From: Caulobacter zeae
GTDB taxonomy: Bacteria > Pseudomonadota > Alphaproteobacteria > Caulobacterales > Caulobacteraceae
Length of the DNA stretch: 64,000 nucleotides
Reading direction: 5' to 3'
Assembly (NCBI RefSeq): GCF_002858925.1
Contig: NZ_PJRS01000040.1
Location: 62,001 to 126,000 of the forward strand
Shown: piece by piece, positions 16,949 through 25,911 of the stretch
Position numbering within the stretch: the stretch's first letter is position 1
Layout: the number at the start of each line of letters is the position of its first letter
Translations under genes and position numbers: made by a program
The notes under the pieces: generated by a model
What the model was told of the DNA's origin: nothing
Seen by the model: the letters and a program-made list of their open reading frames with translations, nothing else
Database searches by the model: none

Positions 16949-17470
16949 TCAGGCCTCGCGCGGGAAACGCGCGGCGGCGCGGGAGGCGAAGCTGCCGTGG
17001 GCGGCTTCGCTTTCGGCGGCGACGGAGGCGGCTGGCATGACGACGCTGCTCTTGCGGCGACGGCGGCGCTGGCGCTGGGCCGAGATGTCCGAGAAGCGCA
17101 TGGCGCCGCGCTCGCGGGCGTCGCGGCGGACGGCTTCGATGTGGCTGGCCAGGTAGACGACGGCGATGCCCGCGACGTCGGCGGCGAAATCGGTGAAGCT
17201 GGCGCTGCGATGGGCGAACAGCTGCGCGACTTCGGCGCTGGCGCCCAGCAGGATCGCGGCGATCGCCAGGTCGTTGCGGCGCATCTTGGGGAAGGCCAGG
17301 AAGGCCATGGCGGTCAGGCCGCCGAACGCCAGGGCGTGCGCGGCCTTGTCGCTGAGCCCGAAAGCCTGTTCCAGGCCCTGGAACGGGCCGAGCATCAGGG
17401 TTACGGCGCTGGCCGCCCCGACGAACAGCACGGCCTTGGCGGCGATAACGACATGGTTGGGCGTCAGCAT
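16949..17470 (-). CDS. VanZ-like membrane protein
   Basis: This 173-residue protein has four predicted membrane helices in the first 115 residues. It includes the DKAAHALAFGGLTAMAFLAF and GASAEVAQLFAHRSASFTDF segments, which match VanZ-like proteins. A long basic cytoplasmic tail (RQRRRRRRKSS) follows. Members of the family are widespread and mostly uncharacterised; the founding member confers weak teicoplanin resistance. There is no sign of a resistance cluster here. The tail runs in the opposite direction to the end of the small ESFPGSDP gene. Confidence 0.7.
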   Translation of the reverse strand: MLTPNHVVIAAKAVLFVGAASAVTLMLGPFQGLEQAFGLSDKAAHALAFGGLTAMAFLAFPKMRRNDLAIAAILLGASAEVAQLFAHRSASFTDFAADVAGIAVVYLASHIEAVRRDARERGAMRFSDISAQRQRRRRRKSSVVMPAASVAAESEAAHGSFASRAAARFPREA

Positions 17471-17551
17471 GGGCTCGGCTCGCGGTGGAGCCTTGAGTCC
17501 TAAGGCCGCATGCCTCGCAAACCGTGAAGGAACACGGTCAACGGAAGATGA

Positions 17552-19312
17552 CTATTTCTTCGGACTGACCGGCCGGCTCCTGGCCTTGTCGGAGGCGTCC
17601 TTGGCGGTCTTCCAGGCGTGGTAGGCCTCCAGATACGGTTGCCGGCGCAGGATCTTCGAAGCGGGGTCGACGATCACCGGAACGGCGTCGCCGACGCGCA
17701 CCCGGCCCGTCCCATCGGCCATCGGCAGGGTTACCATCTTGCCGCCGACCTTGACCTCCACAGGCATCGGGAAGCGCCCGGCCGGGGTCTTCCAGGCCAG
17801 CACCAGGTCTTCGCCGTCGCGGGTTTCGACAAGCTCCGGCAGGGCGGCGTGGCGCAGATAGGTGTCGAAGAACCAGCGGTAGTCAGCGCCGGTCGCCTCG
17901 CTCACCGCCTTGATGAAGTCGTCGGTCACCGCGTAGCGCGGGGCGAAGTTGCCGGGCTTGGGATCGGGGCGGCCATAGACCAGCACCCGGGTGGCGGTGA
18001 AGAAGGCCTCGTCGCCGATCAGGCCGCGCAACGTGTGCAGCATGTTGGCGCCCTTGTAGTAGATGTCGGTTCCCGGCCCGACCTTGGCGTCGTAGACGGC
18101 TTCCTCCTCCATCGGCTTGCCCGAGACGATGGGGAACTTGTTGAAGCTCTTCACCCGCATCTCGTTCAGGCGGACCATGTATTCCATGTCGCCGTGCAGC
18201 CACTGCGAATAGAGCGGCTGCATGTAGGTGCCGAAGGCCTCGTGCAGCCACATGTCGTCCCAGTCGACATTGGTCATCTGGTTGCCGAACCACTCGTGGG
18301 CCAGTTCGTGCTCGAGCAGCCAGTCGAAGCCGTAGATTTCCTTGGCGTAGCCGGCGCCGTAGGCGTTCAGCGTCTGGTGCTCCATGCCCAGGTGCGGTGT
18401 CTCGACCGCGCCCATCTTCTCCGAGCGGAACGGATAGGGCCCGATCATCCCCTCGTAGAAGTCGAGCATCGGCGTGAACTGGGCCAGCAGGTCGCGGCCC
18501 TTGGCCTCGTTGCCCTCCAGGGCCCAGAACTCGATCGGGAAGCTGTCGCCGAAACGGCTGCGGTAGAGCGCGGTCAGGTGGACATAGGGGCCGATGTTGA
18601 GCGCCACGGCGTAGGTGTTGGGCGTCTTGATCCGCCAGTGGAAGGTGCGCCGCCCGCCGCCGGCCTCGGTGACGTCGATCAGGACCCCGCCCGACGGCGC
18701 CGACAGCCCGGCCGGAACGGTGACGTGCAGGTCGACGAGGTCGGGCTCGCCGGTCGGGTGGTCGATGCACGGCCAGAAGAGGTCGCAGCCCTCACCCTGG
18801 ACGGCGGTGGCGATCCAGGGGCGGCCGTCGGGGGCCTTGGTCCAGACGAAACCGCCGTCCCACGGCGCGTTCTTGGCCTCTACCGGCACGCCGGCGTAGC
18901 GGATGCGCACGGCGGTGGTGCGGCCGGCCGGGATCGGGGCCGGCGGGGTGATCGAGAGGCGGCCGTCCGGATTGCGCCAGGCCGTGGGCGGCAGGTCCCG
19001 GCCGTCCAGCGACACCGCCGACACCGGCAGTTCACGGTCGAGGTCGAGCACGATGGTCGCCAGCTCGCGGTCGGCGCGCAGGGCCAGCACGGCCTCGCCG
19101 GAGATCGACTTGCGCTCGGGGAAGACCTCGATCGACAGGTCGACATGCTCGATATGCACGCCGGCCTGGTCGGGCTTCAGCGCCCCGCCGGTGGCCAGGG
19201 TCTGGGCGGTGGGGGCGGCGCGCGCGGGCTTGGTCGGCTTGGCGGGCGCGGCGGCGATCAGCAGCGGCAGGGCGGCGGCGAGGGCCAGTGCCCGGACGGA
19301 CGACGAAGGCAA
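17552..19312 (-). CDS. M1 family aminopeptidase, exported
   Basis: This 586-residue protein has a signal peptide (SSVRALALAAALPLLIAAAP) followed by a proline-rich spacer. The zinc site is HELAHEWFGNQ (His near 333 and 337) with the third ligand in WLHEAFGTYMQ (Glu near 356), the HExxH-x18-E spacing of M1 enzymes. The usual GAMEN substrate motif is replaced by GMEHQT near 316, as in a subgroup of M1 proteins. A C-terminal beta domain follows. It would trim peptides in the periplasm. Upstream lies coq7, and the 91-base gap between them contains a short CCTCTCT/AGAGAGG hairpin. Confidence 0.9.
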   Translation of the reverse strand: MPSSSVRALALAAALPLLIAAAPAKPTKPARAAPTAQTLATGGALKPDQAGVHIEHVDLSIEVFPERKSISGEAVLALRADRELATIVLDLDRELPVSAVSLDGRDLPPTAWRNPDGRLSITPPAPIPAGRTTAVRIRYAGVPVEAKNAPWDGGFVWTKAPDGRPWIATAVQGEGCDLFWPCIDHPTGEPDLVDLHVTVPAGLSAPSGGVLIDVTEAGGGRRTFHWRIKTPNTYAVALNIGPYVHLTALYRSRFGDSFPIEFWALEGNEAKGRDLLAQFTPMLDFYEGMIGPYPFRSEKMGAVETPHLGMEHQTLNAYGAGYAKEIYGFDWLLEHELAHEWFGNQMTNVDWDDMWLHEAFGTYMQPLYSQWLHGDMEYMVRLNEMRVKSFNKFPIVSGKPMEEEAVYDAKVGPGTDIYYKGANMLHTLRGLIGDEAFFTATRVLVYGRPDPKPGNFAPRYAVTDDFIKAVSEATGADYRWFFDTYLRHAALPELVETRDGEDLVLAWKTPAGRFPMPVEVKVGGKMVTLPMADGTGRVRVGDAVPVIVDPASKILRRQPYLEAYHAWKTAKDASDKARSRPVSPKK

Positions 19313-19403
19313 GACGACTCCCCGCGATGATCAGGCGTCATCGGTAGGGGAGGCGGGGGCGAAGGCCAAGCCTTTGAATCCCTCTCTCGCAGAGAGAGGG
19401 GTT

Positions 19404-19976
19404 TTACAGCTTCTCGCTGATCTTGATGGCCACCTTGCAGCCGGTCTGGATGACGGCGCTGAGCAGCGGATAGGCCGTGGCCTCGTGGGCGCCTTCCTCG
19501 ATGGCGAGGTCGCGGTGCATCAGCTCGTCGTCGCGGAATTTGGAGAGCTCGGCGGCCAGGGCCGGGTCGCGGTCCTTCAGCTCGTCGATCTGGCCGGCGT
19601 AGTGCTTCTCGATCACCGACTCGACGGCCTCGGTGCAGGCGTGGGCGGCCTTGTCGCCGATCAGGGCGGTGCCGGCGCCCAGGGTGAAGGCCGCCAGGCG
19701 CCACAGGGGCGACATCAGGGTCGGGCGCACCTTGCGCTCGGACAGCAGTTCGTCGAAGCGCGACAGGTGGACCTGCTCGTGGCCCTCCATCTCCTTCAGC
19801 TGCTCGGCGATGCGCTCGCGGCCGCGGGCGTGCTTCATCACGGCCTGCTGGCCGCGATAGATGTGGACGGCGGCCAGTTCGCCGGCCTGGTCGACGCGCA
19901 GGATCTCGGCCAGGCGCGCGGCCTGGGCGCCGCGGCCGGGGCGGGGCGGAACGGCTTTCTGCTGGGCGGCGCTCAT
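19404..19976 (-). CDS. coq7: Demethoxyubiquinone hydroxylase Coq7
   Basis: This 190-residue protein carries the diiron carboxylate motifs of Coq7: VDQAGELAAVHIY, EMEGHEQVHLSRF, ESVIEKHYAGQ and FRDDELMHRDLAIEEGAHEA. It hydroxylates demethoxyubiquinone late in ubiquinone synthesis, at the membrane. The ATG at 19976 is two bases after the dsbB stop, so it belongs to the DedA-DsbB-Coq7 operon. DsbB reduces ubiquinone, so the pairing links quinone production with its use in disulfide formation. That link is an inference from position. Confidence 0.92.
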   Translation of the reverse strand: MSAAQQKAVPPRPGRGAQAARLAEILRVDQAGELAAVHIYRGQQAVMKHARGRERIAEQLKEMEGHEQVHLSRFDELLSERKVRPTLMSPLWRLAAFTLGAGTALIGDKAAHACTEAVESVIEKHYAGQIDELKDRDPALAAELSKFRDDELMHRDLAIEEGAHEATAYPLLSAVIQTGCKVAIKISEKL

Positions 19977-19978
19977 CG

Positions 19979-20533
19979 TCAGGCCTCCTTGGAGCGAAGG
20001 GCGGCGAAGGCCGAGGCGACGGCCAGGCCCAGCGAGACCAGGGCGTTCCAGCCGGCCATCGACAGGCCCAGGAACACCCAGGCGGCCTTGTCGCACATCG
20101 GAGGCTGGATCTTGGCGCCTTTCAGCATGGCCACCAGGTCGTCGGAGGTGGCGAGGCCCCCGCCGGTGCAGGTGCTGGGACCGGGCCACCACTTCCATTC
20201 GACGCCGGCGTGGAAGGCCGCCAGGCCTGCGCCGTAGAGGAAGATCGCGCCCAGCAGCCACAGGGCCGGCGCGCGCAGGCGCGTCCAAAGGGGCGTGCGT
20301 TGCAGGATGGTGGCGATCAGGCCGACCGTTCCGGCCACCCAGTAGACCTCGCGCTGCTTCAGGCACAGGTGGCAGGGCGCCAGGCCCCCGAAGCTTTCGA
20401 ACGCATGGGCCGCGCCCAGCATGATCGCGCTGGCGGCGAAGGCCAGGACCGGCCAGTGCCTGGCGACCCACGCCAGGGGCGGACGCTTGGGAACGAGGGG
20501 ACCGGTGGTCACGGCCGGGGTGTCGGTGGTCAT
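19979..20533 (-). CDS. dsbB: Disulfide bond formation protein DsbB
   Basis: This 184-residue protein has four membrane helices. The first periplasmic loop carries CHLC (in PCHLCLKQREVYW) and the second has the paired cysteines STCTGGG and PPMCDKAAW. These are the two redox centres of DsbB, which reoxidises DsbA and passes electrons to ubiquinone. Its ATG overlaps the DedA stop by four bases, and coq7 follows two bases after its own stop. No dsbA gene is in the window. Confidence 0.9.
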   Translation of the reverse strand: MTTDTPAVTTGPLVPKRPPLAWVARHWPVLAFAASAIMLGAAHAFESFGGLAPCHLCLKQREVYWVAGTVGLIATILQRTPLWTRLRAPALWLLGAIFLYGAGLAAFHAGVEWKWWPGPSTCTGGGLATSDDLVAMLKGAKIQPPMCDKAAWVFLGLSMAGWNALVSLGLAVASAFAALRSKEA

Positions 20534-21135
20534 ACGGCGCACGCGCCTCCGCTGCTTCCCCCCAGGAAATGGCTCGCGGCGAGGCCGATGACAAGGAGCA
20601 GGATCAAACCGCCGGCCACCAGGGCGAGGCGCCGTTCGATCACCGGCAGCAGGGTCGGGCCGAACTTCTTGACGACGAAGGCGACGAGGAAGAAGCGCGC
20701 GCCGCGGGTGACGACAGAGGCGAAGATGAACATCGGGAAGCTGAAGGCCGCCAGGCCCGAGGCGATGGTCACAAGCTTGTAGGGGATGGGGGTCAGACCC
20801 TTGGCCAGGATCACCCAGACCCCGTACTTGTCGTACCAGCACTTGAATTCGGCGAGGCCCCCCGCGTGGCCGGTGGCGGCCATCATCCACTGGCCCACGG
20901 GGGTCAGGAAGTAGCCGATGGCGTAGCCCAGGATGCCGCCCAGCACCGAGGCCAGGGTGCAGATGGCGGCGTAGCGCCAGGCCTTGTCCGGCCGCGCCAG
21001 CACCATCGGGGCCAGCATCACGTCGGGCGGGACGGGGAAGAACGAGCTCTCGGCGAAGGAGACCGCGAACAAGCTCGTGGGAGCGTGACGCGAGGCGGCC
21101 AGGCCCATGACCCAGTCGTAGAGGCGGCGCAGCAT
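20530..21135 (-). CDS. DedA family membrane protein
   Basis: The protein has 201 residues from the ATG at 21135, which has CGGGAG just upstream. Conserved DedA features are the ESSFFPVPPDVMLAPMVLA segment near residue 28, a GYAIGYF loop, and the GLTPIPYKLVTIASGL region with its buried charges. About four membrane helices are present. DedA proteins act in lipid-carrier recycling and membrane homeostasis. It is the first gene of a coupled operon with dsbB and coq7. Confidence 0.85.
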   Translation of the reverse strand: MLRRLYDWVMGLAASRHAPTSLFAVSFAESSFFPVPPDVMLAPMVLARPDKAWRYAAICTLASVLGGILGYAIGYFLTPVGQWMMAATGHAGGLAEFKCWYDKYGVWVILAKGLTPIPYKLVTIASGLAAFSFPMFIFASVVTRGARFFLVAFVVKKFGPTLLPVIERRLALVAGGLILLLVIGLAASHFLGGSSGGACAV

Positions 21136-21264
21136 GCGAACTCCCGTTTGCGGATGCGCCGTTGCTAGCAGGGGGCGGCGCGCTTGTCCCGGGCGATGCG
21201 ACGACGATTTCCCGTTCTTTTTGCGACGCCGCGAAGGCGGGCGCTGAAGCATGCCCCAGACAAT

Positions 21265-21317
21265 AAAACGCCCCGTCCTCCAGGCGCCGGGCCGACATGG
21301 CGCGGAGGAGGACGGGG
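21265..21317 (-). terminator. Terminator of the TonB receptor gene
   Basis: Reading leftward, CCCCGTCCTCC pairs perfectly with GGAGGACGGGG (11 bases) across a GC-rich loop. It is followed by CGTTTTATT, the layout of an intrinsic terminator. It lies about 56 bases past the receptor stop codon. Confidence 0.8.
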
Positions 21318-21372
21318 CCACGCGGTCGCCGCAACATTACGACCGCGTGTCTCGGTTAGGACCTTTGGGGTC

Positions 21373-23607
21373 CTAGAACTTGACCGCCAGCGAGACGCTG
21401 TAGTTGCGTCCGGGAGCGGTGTAGCCGTCGACGATCACCGCCGGCACGGTGGCCGAGGCGGCGGCCGACTGGCCGCGCACGTCCGACCACCACCAGTACT
21501 TCTCGTCGGCCAGGTTGAAGACGCCGCCGCGCAGGGTGACCGCGTCGGTGACGTTCCAGTAGGCGGTGGCGTCGGCGGTGGTGAAGGCCGGCGGGGCGAA
21601 GCAGCCGCCCGTGCAGGTGACGCCCAGGCTGTCGACCGACTTCTTCTGCACGTGCATGACGCTGAACTGGCCGCCGAAACGACCGGCCGGATCGCGGTAC
21701 GACAGACCGGCCGTGAACTTGGCCGGATCGACCGACTGCAGCGGGGTGCTGACGCCCGCCGTGTTGGTCGAGAAGCCGCGAGCATAGGAGGCCGCGCCGA
21801 TCAGGCGCCAGTTGTCGGCGATGATGACTTCGCCGCGAGCCTCGGCGCCGCTGATCTCGGCCTCGGCCAGGTTGACGAACTGGAACACCGCGGGGTCGGT
21901 GGGGCGGAACGAACCGCTGACCTGCACCTGCTCGATGAAGTCGTCATACTTGCCGGTGAAGCCGGTGACGCTGATGTTCCAGGTCGGCTGGCGCAGGCGG
22001 AAGCCCAGTTCGAAGGTCTGGCTGGTCTCGGGCTTCAGGTCCGGATTGGCGATCGCGGTGTAGAAGCTGGTCGGGTTCGAGAAGCCGTTGTTGACCTGCG
22101 ACGGGGCCGGGGCCTTGAAGCCGGTGGCGGCGTTGGCGAACACGCTGATCAGGTCGGTGGCCCGCCACACGGCCGACAGCTTCGGCGAGAAGCGCGAGTC
22201 GCTCTGGCCGACCGCGGTGTTGGCGGTGAACAGCGGATCGTTCTTCGGGTCCAGCTTGTAGTAGTCGTAGCGCAGGGCCGGATAGAAGGTGACCGGACCA
22301 ACCGCGAACTCGTCCTGCACGTAGCCGCCGAACAGGGTGTAGTCGGTGGTCGGGAAGGCGCGGTTGGGGAAGGTCTCGCCGGCCGGCGGCACGGTGCCGT
22401 CGCGCAGGCCCTGCTGGCGCGTCAGCGAGGCGTCAGCGCCCCAGACGATGCTGTGGTCCACGCCGCCGAAGCTGGCCTTGCTGGTCAGCTCGACCGCGCC
22501 GCCGAACACCTCGTTGTCGAACTTGGCGTCGCGGGTGCGGTCGGCGGCGGTGTAGCGGTCCTCGGCCGAGAACTGCCGGGTGGTGCTGTCCTGATAGTAG
22601 AGGGTGGTGCGGGCGCTCTGGATCAGGCCCTGGCCGCCGGTGAAGGCGTGGGCCAGGCTGACGCGGTCGCGGCGCATCTTGTCGAAGGCGGTCAGCCCGA
22701 CCACGGCGGTCGAGGCCGGGGTGGCGTTCGGGGCGACATAGGTGATCGCCGACAGCACGTTCCAGTCGATGTCGCGATCCAGGTGGTCGACGGTCAGCGA
22801 GAACTTGTTGCGGTCGTCGAGGTTGAACACCAGCTTGCCGAGCACGGCGTTGGAGCTGTTGTCCTCGGGGTTGGCGACCGTGCGGCGCACGTCGCGCAGG
22901 GCGGCCGTGCCTTGGGTCTCGGTCTCGTGGCCGTCGCGGCGGGTGTAGGCCAGCAGGCCTTCCCAGCGGCCGCTGGCGCCGGCGACGAGGGCGCTTTCGC
23001 TCCAGCTTTCGTCGGCCGAGCTGTAGCCGACGCGGCCGCGGGCGGCGATCGACTTGCCTTGCAGGACGTCGGAGGGATCCTTCGTGAAGAAGCTGACCGA
23101 ACCGGCCAGGCCGTCGCTGCCGTAGAGGGCCGAGGCCGGGCCGCGCACGATCTCGACCGATTTCAGCACGTCGACGTCGACATAGTCGCCGCGACCGGCG
23201 GCCTGGGCGCCGAAGGCGTAGCCGTCGGGCACGCGCACGCCGTCGACCATGATCAGGACGCGGTTGCCCTCCAGGCCGCGGATGGCGAAGCCGGCGTTGC
23301 CGTCACGACCCGTCGAGGCGCCGGCGGCGGTGAAGCGGGAAGGGGCGCTGCGCACCGACACGCCCGGCTCGAACCGCACCAGGTCCTTCACGTCGTTGAC
23401 CAGGGCGTCCTCGATCTCCTGGCTTGTCGTCACGGAGACGGTCGCGGGGGCGTCCAGGACGGACTTCTCGCTGCGCGTGGCGGTGACGGTGACCTTGTCG
23501 ACTTCGGCGCCGTCGGCCGACGGCGCATCGGCCGCGAAGGCCGCCGTGGCGAAGAGCAGAGCGCCGGCCGAGACGGCGGCAAGATAGGCGAGTCTGTTGC
23601 GCGGCAA
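21373..23607 (-). CDS. TonB-dependent heme/hemoglobin-type receptor
   Basis: This 744-residue outer-membrane receptor has a signal peptide cut after AFAAD and a TonB-box-like VDKVTVTATRSEK. The plug domain (ENRVLIMVDGVRVP-type loop, IVRGPASALYGSDGLAGS) is followed by a long beta-barrel ending in Phe (YSVSLAVKF). FKAP and NPDL near residue 490 correspond to the FRAP/NPNL boxes of heme receptors. Homology is closest in type to HutA/HemR proteins, which import heme iron. A Fur-like site lies 29 bases upstream, and a strong terminator follows the gene. Whether heme is the real ligand is inferred. Confidence 0.85.
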   Translation of the reverse strand: MPRNRLAYLAAVSAGALLFATAAFAADAPSADGAEVDKVTVTATRSEKSVLDAPATVSVTTSQEIEDALVNDVKDLVRFEPGVSVRSAPSRFTAAGASTGRDGNAGFAIRGLEGNRVLIMVDGVRVPDGYAFGAQAAGRGDYVDVDVLKSVEIVRGPASALYGSDGLAGSVSFFTKDPSDVLQGKSIAARGRVGYSSADESWSESALVAGASGRWEGLLAYTRRDGHETETQGTAALRDVRRTVANPEDNSSNAVLGKLVFNLDDRNKFSLTVDHLDRDIDWNVLSAITYVAPNATPASTAVVGLTAFDKMRRDRVSLAHAFTGGQGLIQSARTTLYYQDSTTRQFSAEDRYTAADRTRDAKFDNEVFGGAVELTSKASFGGVDHSIVWGADASLTRQQGLRDGTVPPAGETFPNRAFPTTDYTLFGGYVQDEFAVGPVTFYPALRYDYYKLDPKNDPLFTANTAVGQSDSRFSPKLSAVWRATDLISVFANAATGFKAPAPSQVNNGFSNPTSFYTAIANPDLKPETSQTFELGFRLRQPTWNISVTGFTGKYDDFIEQVQVSGSFRPTDPAVFQFVNLAEAEISGAEARGEVIIADNWRLIGAASYARGFSTNTAGVSTPLQSVDPAKFTAGLSYRDPAGRFGGQFSVMHVQKKSVDSLGVTCTGGCFAPPAFTTADATAYWNVTDAVTLRGGVFNLADEKYWWWSDVRGQSAAASATVPAVIVDGYTAPGRNYSVSLAVKF

Positions 23608-23635
23608 AGTTCGATCCCCAGTTTTCGGCCTCAGA

Positions 23636-23650
23636 TGCGAATTGTTCGCA
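23636..23650. promoter_or_regulatory. Fur-like inverted repeat
   Basis: TGCGAA-TTG-TTCGCA is a perfect inverted repeat, 29 bases before the receptor ATG and about 120 before the divergent DUF4198 gene. Its shape fits an iron-responsive Fur site of alphaproteobacteria. A second less regular set of GATTC/GCAAT motifs lies at 23700-23728. Binding is not shown. Confidence 0.5.
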
Positions 23651-23771
23651 TTCGTTGGATGGGGAGCTACGACCGTCTGGCGGCTTGGTCAAGTTATTTG
23701 CAATTGATTCTTAGATTCATCCGCAATAGGAGCCTCTCCAACGCACCGATCGTCCTGGAAGGGGGATTCCG

Positions 23772-24554
23772 ATGAAGACCATGCTCGCTTCGGCGGCGCT
23801 GCTGGCGGGCCTGGGCCTGTCCGGCCTGGCGCACGCCCACTCGCCCTACATGCTGCCTAGCACCTTCGACGTCTCCGACCGCAAGGTCGTGACCGTCCAG
23901 GGCTCGTTCACCGAGAGCTTCTTCACCCCTGAAGTGGTGATGAAGTCGGACACCTATGCGGTGGTCGGTCCGGACGGCGTGCGTAAAGCCCTGACGCCGA
24001 CCTATCTGCGCGAGCTGGCCCTGGTGGAGGCGCCGATCGAGACCGCCGGCACCTACCGCATCACCACCGGGCAGCGCGCCGGCCGCGTCGGCAAGGCCAC
24101 GCTGGTCAACGGCGAGTGGGAGTTCCTCGAGCCGGGCAAGGCGCCGGCCGGCGCCGAAGTGGTCGACATGCAGAGCATCACCACCGCGGACGTCTACGTC
24201 ACCCGCGGCGCGCCCAGCACCGGCGCCCTGGCCCCGGTCGGCAAGGGCCTGGAGTTCCAGGCGATCACCCACCCCAGCGATATCACCACCGGCCAGCCGG
24301 CCAAGTTCGTGGTGCTGTACGATGGCAAGCCGGTGGCCGGCCAGGAGGTCACCCTGACCGCCGGCGGCGACCGCTACGCCGACGTCAAGGCCGCCCCGGT
24401 CACGGTCAAGAGCGACGCCCAGGGCCGTTTCGAGCTGAAGCCCGAACGCTCGGGCGTCTACCAGGTTCAGGCCCGCTACCGCGTCGCCCCGGCCGCCGCC
24501 GGCCAGCCCGGCCAGAGCCACACCTACTCGCTGACCTTCGAATCCCTGCGCTGA
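23772..24554 (+). CDS. Exported DUF4198 (NikM-like) protein
   Basis: The protein has 260 residues, with GGAAGGGGG upstream of the ATG. The signal peptide is cut in the AHAHS region, so the mature protein would start with or near a histidine (HSPYMLPSTFDV). The N-terminal HSPYML and the C-terminal beta-sandwich (LTAGGDRYADVKAAPVTVKS, RFELKPERSGVYQVQARYRV) match DUF4198 proteins. These are periplasmic and often lie next to metal uptake genes. It is divergent from the heme-type receptor and followed by an EF-hand protein after eight bases. A role in metal handling is likely but inferred from family and neighbours. Confidence 0.8.
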   Translation: MKTMLASAALLAGLGLSGLAHAHSPYMLPSTFDVSDRKVVTVQGSFTESFFTPEVVMKSDTYAVVGPDGVRKALTPTYLRELALVEAPIETAGTYRITTGQRAGRVGKATLVNGEWEFLEPGKAPAGAEVVDMQSITTADVYVTRGAPSTGALAPVGKGLEFQAITHPSDITTGQPAKFVVLYDGKPVAGQEVTLTAGGDRYADVKAAPVTVKSDAQGRFELKPERSGVYQVQARYRVAPAAAGQPGQSHTYSLTFESLR

Positions 24555-24562
24555 GAGCCGAC

Positions 24563-25024
24563 ATGATCCGCAACACCCTGATCCTGGCCGCCGTCCTGGC
24601 CGCCGTCTCCGCCCCGGCCCTGGCCGCCTCGCACGCCCGCGACACCTTCATCAAGGAGCAGGACGTCAACGGCGACGGCGTCGTCACCAAGGAGGAGTTC
24701 GTCATCACCCGCGACCAGCTCTTCAAGGCCATCGACGCCGACAAGAACGGCGTGCTGTCCAAGGAAGAGTATGTCGGCGAGTTCAAGGTCCGCCTCGAGA
24801 AGCGCCTGGCCGCCTCGACCGAGACCGCCGAGAAGAAGGAAGAAGAGCGCGTGCGCCAGATGCGCCAGGCCGACGTGCGCTTCGGCGTCCTCGACAGCGA
24901 CAAGAGCGGCGGCATCACCCCGGCCGAGTTCGCCTATTCGGGCTGGCGGATGTTCGTGACCCACGACACCAACAAGGACGGCGTGGTCTCGGCCGCCGAC
25001 CCGGTGGCCGCGGACACGAACTAA
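24563..25024 (+). CDS. Exported EF-hand protein
   Basis: This 153-residue protein has a signal peptide (NTLILAAVLAAVSAPALAAS). It contains four EF-hand-type loops: DVNGDGVVTKEE, DADKNGVLSKEE, DSDKSGGITPAE and DTNKDGVVSAAD, each with acidic residues at the calcium-ligand positions. A long charged helix separates the second and third. It would bind calcium or another divalent ion in the periplasm. It starts eight bases after the DUF4198 stop, so both are one operon, with a strong hairpin terminator downstream. Confidence 0.85.
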   Translation: MIRNTLILAAVLAAVSAPALAASHARDTFIKEQDVNGDGVVTKEEFVITRDQLFKAIDADKNGVLSKEEYVGEFKVRLEKRLAASTETAEKKEEERVRQMRQADVRFGVLDSDKSGGITPAEFAYSGWRMFVTHDTNKDGVVSAADPVAADTN

Positions 25025-25052
25025 ATCCGCCAAACCTCGCCCTTGGGGGGGC

Positions 25053-25093
25053 GCGCCCCCGGCTTCTTGATCCCCTTCTGGAGCCGGGGGCGC
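25053..25093. terminator. Bidirectional hairpin terminator
   Basis: GCGCCCCCGGCT pairs perfectly with AGCCGGGGGCGC (12 bases) around a 17-base loop. It lies between the ends of the EF-hand gene and the GH16 gene, which converge, and could stop transcription from either side. There is no long T run. Confidence 0.6.
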
Positions 25094-25104
25094 TTGCCCG
25101 CCGC

Positions 25105-25911
25105 CTAGTCTTCTGGTGCGTAGACGCGCACCCAGTCCACCAGCAGGCTTTCGGGCAAGGCTGCGTCGTCGACGCCGCGCCGGCCCGTCGTCTCCGCCCA
25201 CCGCCCGCCGACCGCCAGGTTGAGGATCAGGTGGAAGCGCTCGTCGAAGGGCCGTCCGCCCGCCCGGGTGAAATAGGGCTTGCCGTCCAGCAGCCAGGTC
25301 AGCCGGTTCGGCGTCCATTTCAGCGCGAACACGTGGAAGGCCGTCAGGTCGCCCAGCGCCGTGTCGGCCGAGTCGCTGCGGTTGGCCTTCAGCGTGGGGC
25401 CATGATGCGCCGCCGCCCGCACCCGGTCGCGACAGGACCGGCAACGCACCCCCAGGTTCACGGCCTCGGCGATGTCGATCTCGCCCGACAGCGGGTAGGG
25501 GCCGTAGTTGTCGTGCTCGGGCAGCATCCAGATCGCGGGCCACAGCCCCTGGCCCAGCGGCAGCCTGGCGCGCACCTCGATACGGCCGTAGCGGAACGAG
25601 GCCAGGCCCTTGGTGCTGACGCCGCCCGAAGCGTAGTCGCGGCTCACCCGCGGGCCGCCGTCGCGCCGGGCGGGGCCCGACGCGCGCTCCTTGCGGGCGT
25701 TAAGCCGCAGCACCCCGCCAGAGACCGTGACATTGGCCGGCGCGTAGCACTGGCGCTCCTCGTTGCCGCCGCCCCAGCAGTCGGTCGCCGCCGTCCACCG
25801 GGCCGGATCCAGCCGATCGCCGTCGAACTCGTCCGACCAGATCAGTCGCGGCGCCGCGACGGCCGGGCAGGCGATGGCGGCCAGCAGCAAGGCGAGCAGT
25901 AGGCCTCTCAC
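25105..25911 (-). CDS. GH16 family glycoside hydrolase
   Basis: This 268-residue protein has a signal peptide (LLLALLLAAIACPAVAA). The catalytic motif EIDIAE lies in PLSGEIDIAEAVN, with the usual GLWPAIWMLPEHDNYG before it and FHVFALKWTPNRLTWLLDGK after. These belong to GH16 beta-glucanases such as laminarinases and lichenases. A CWGGGNEERQCYAP segment near residue 48 is typical of bacterial members. It would cleave beta-glucan outside the cell membrane. The start overlaps the deacetylase stop by four bases (ATGA), so the two act on one transcript. Confidence 0.87.
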   Translation of the reverse strand: MRGLLLALLLAAIACPAVAAPRLIWSDEFDGDRLDPARWTAATDCWGGGNEERQCYAPANVTVSGGVLRLNARKERASGPARRDGGPRVSRDYASGGVSTKGLASFRYGRIEVRARLPLGQGLWPAIWMLPEHDNYGPYPLSGEIDIAEAVNLGVRCRSCRDRVRAAAHHGPTLKANRSDSADTALGDLTAFHVFALKWTPNRLTWLLDGKPYFTRAGGRPFDERFHLILNLAVGGRWAETTGRRGVDDAALPESLLVDWVRVYAPED

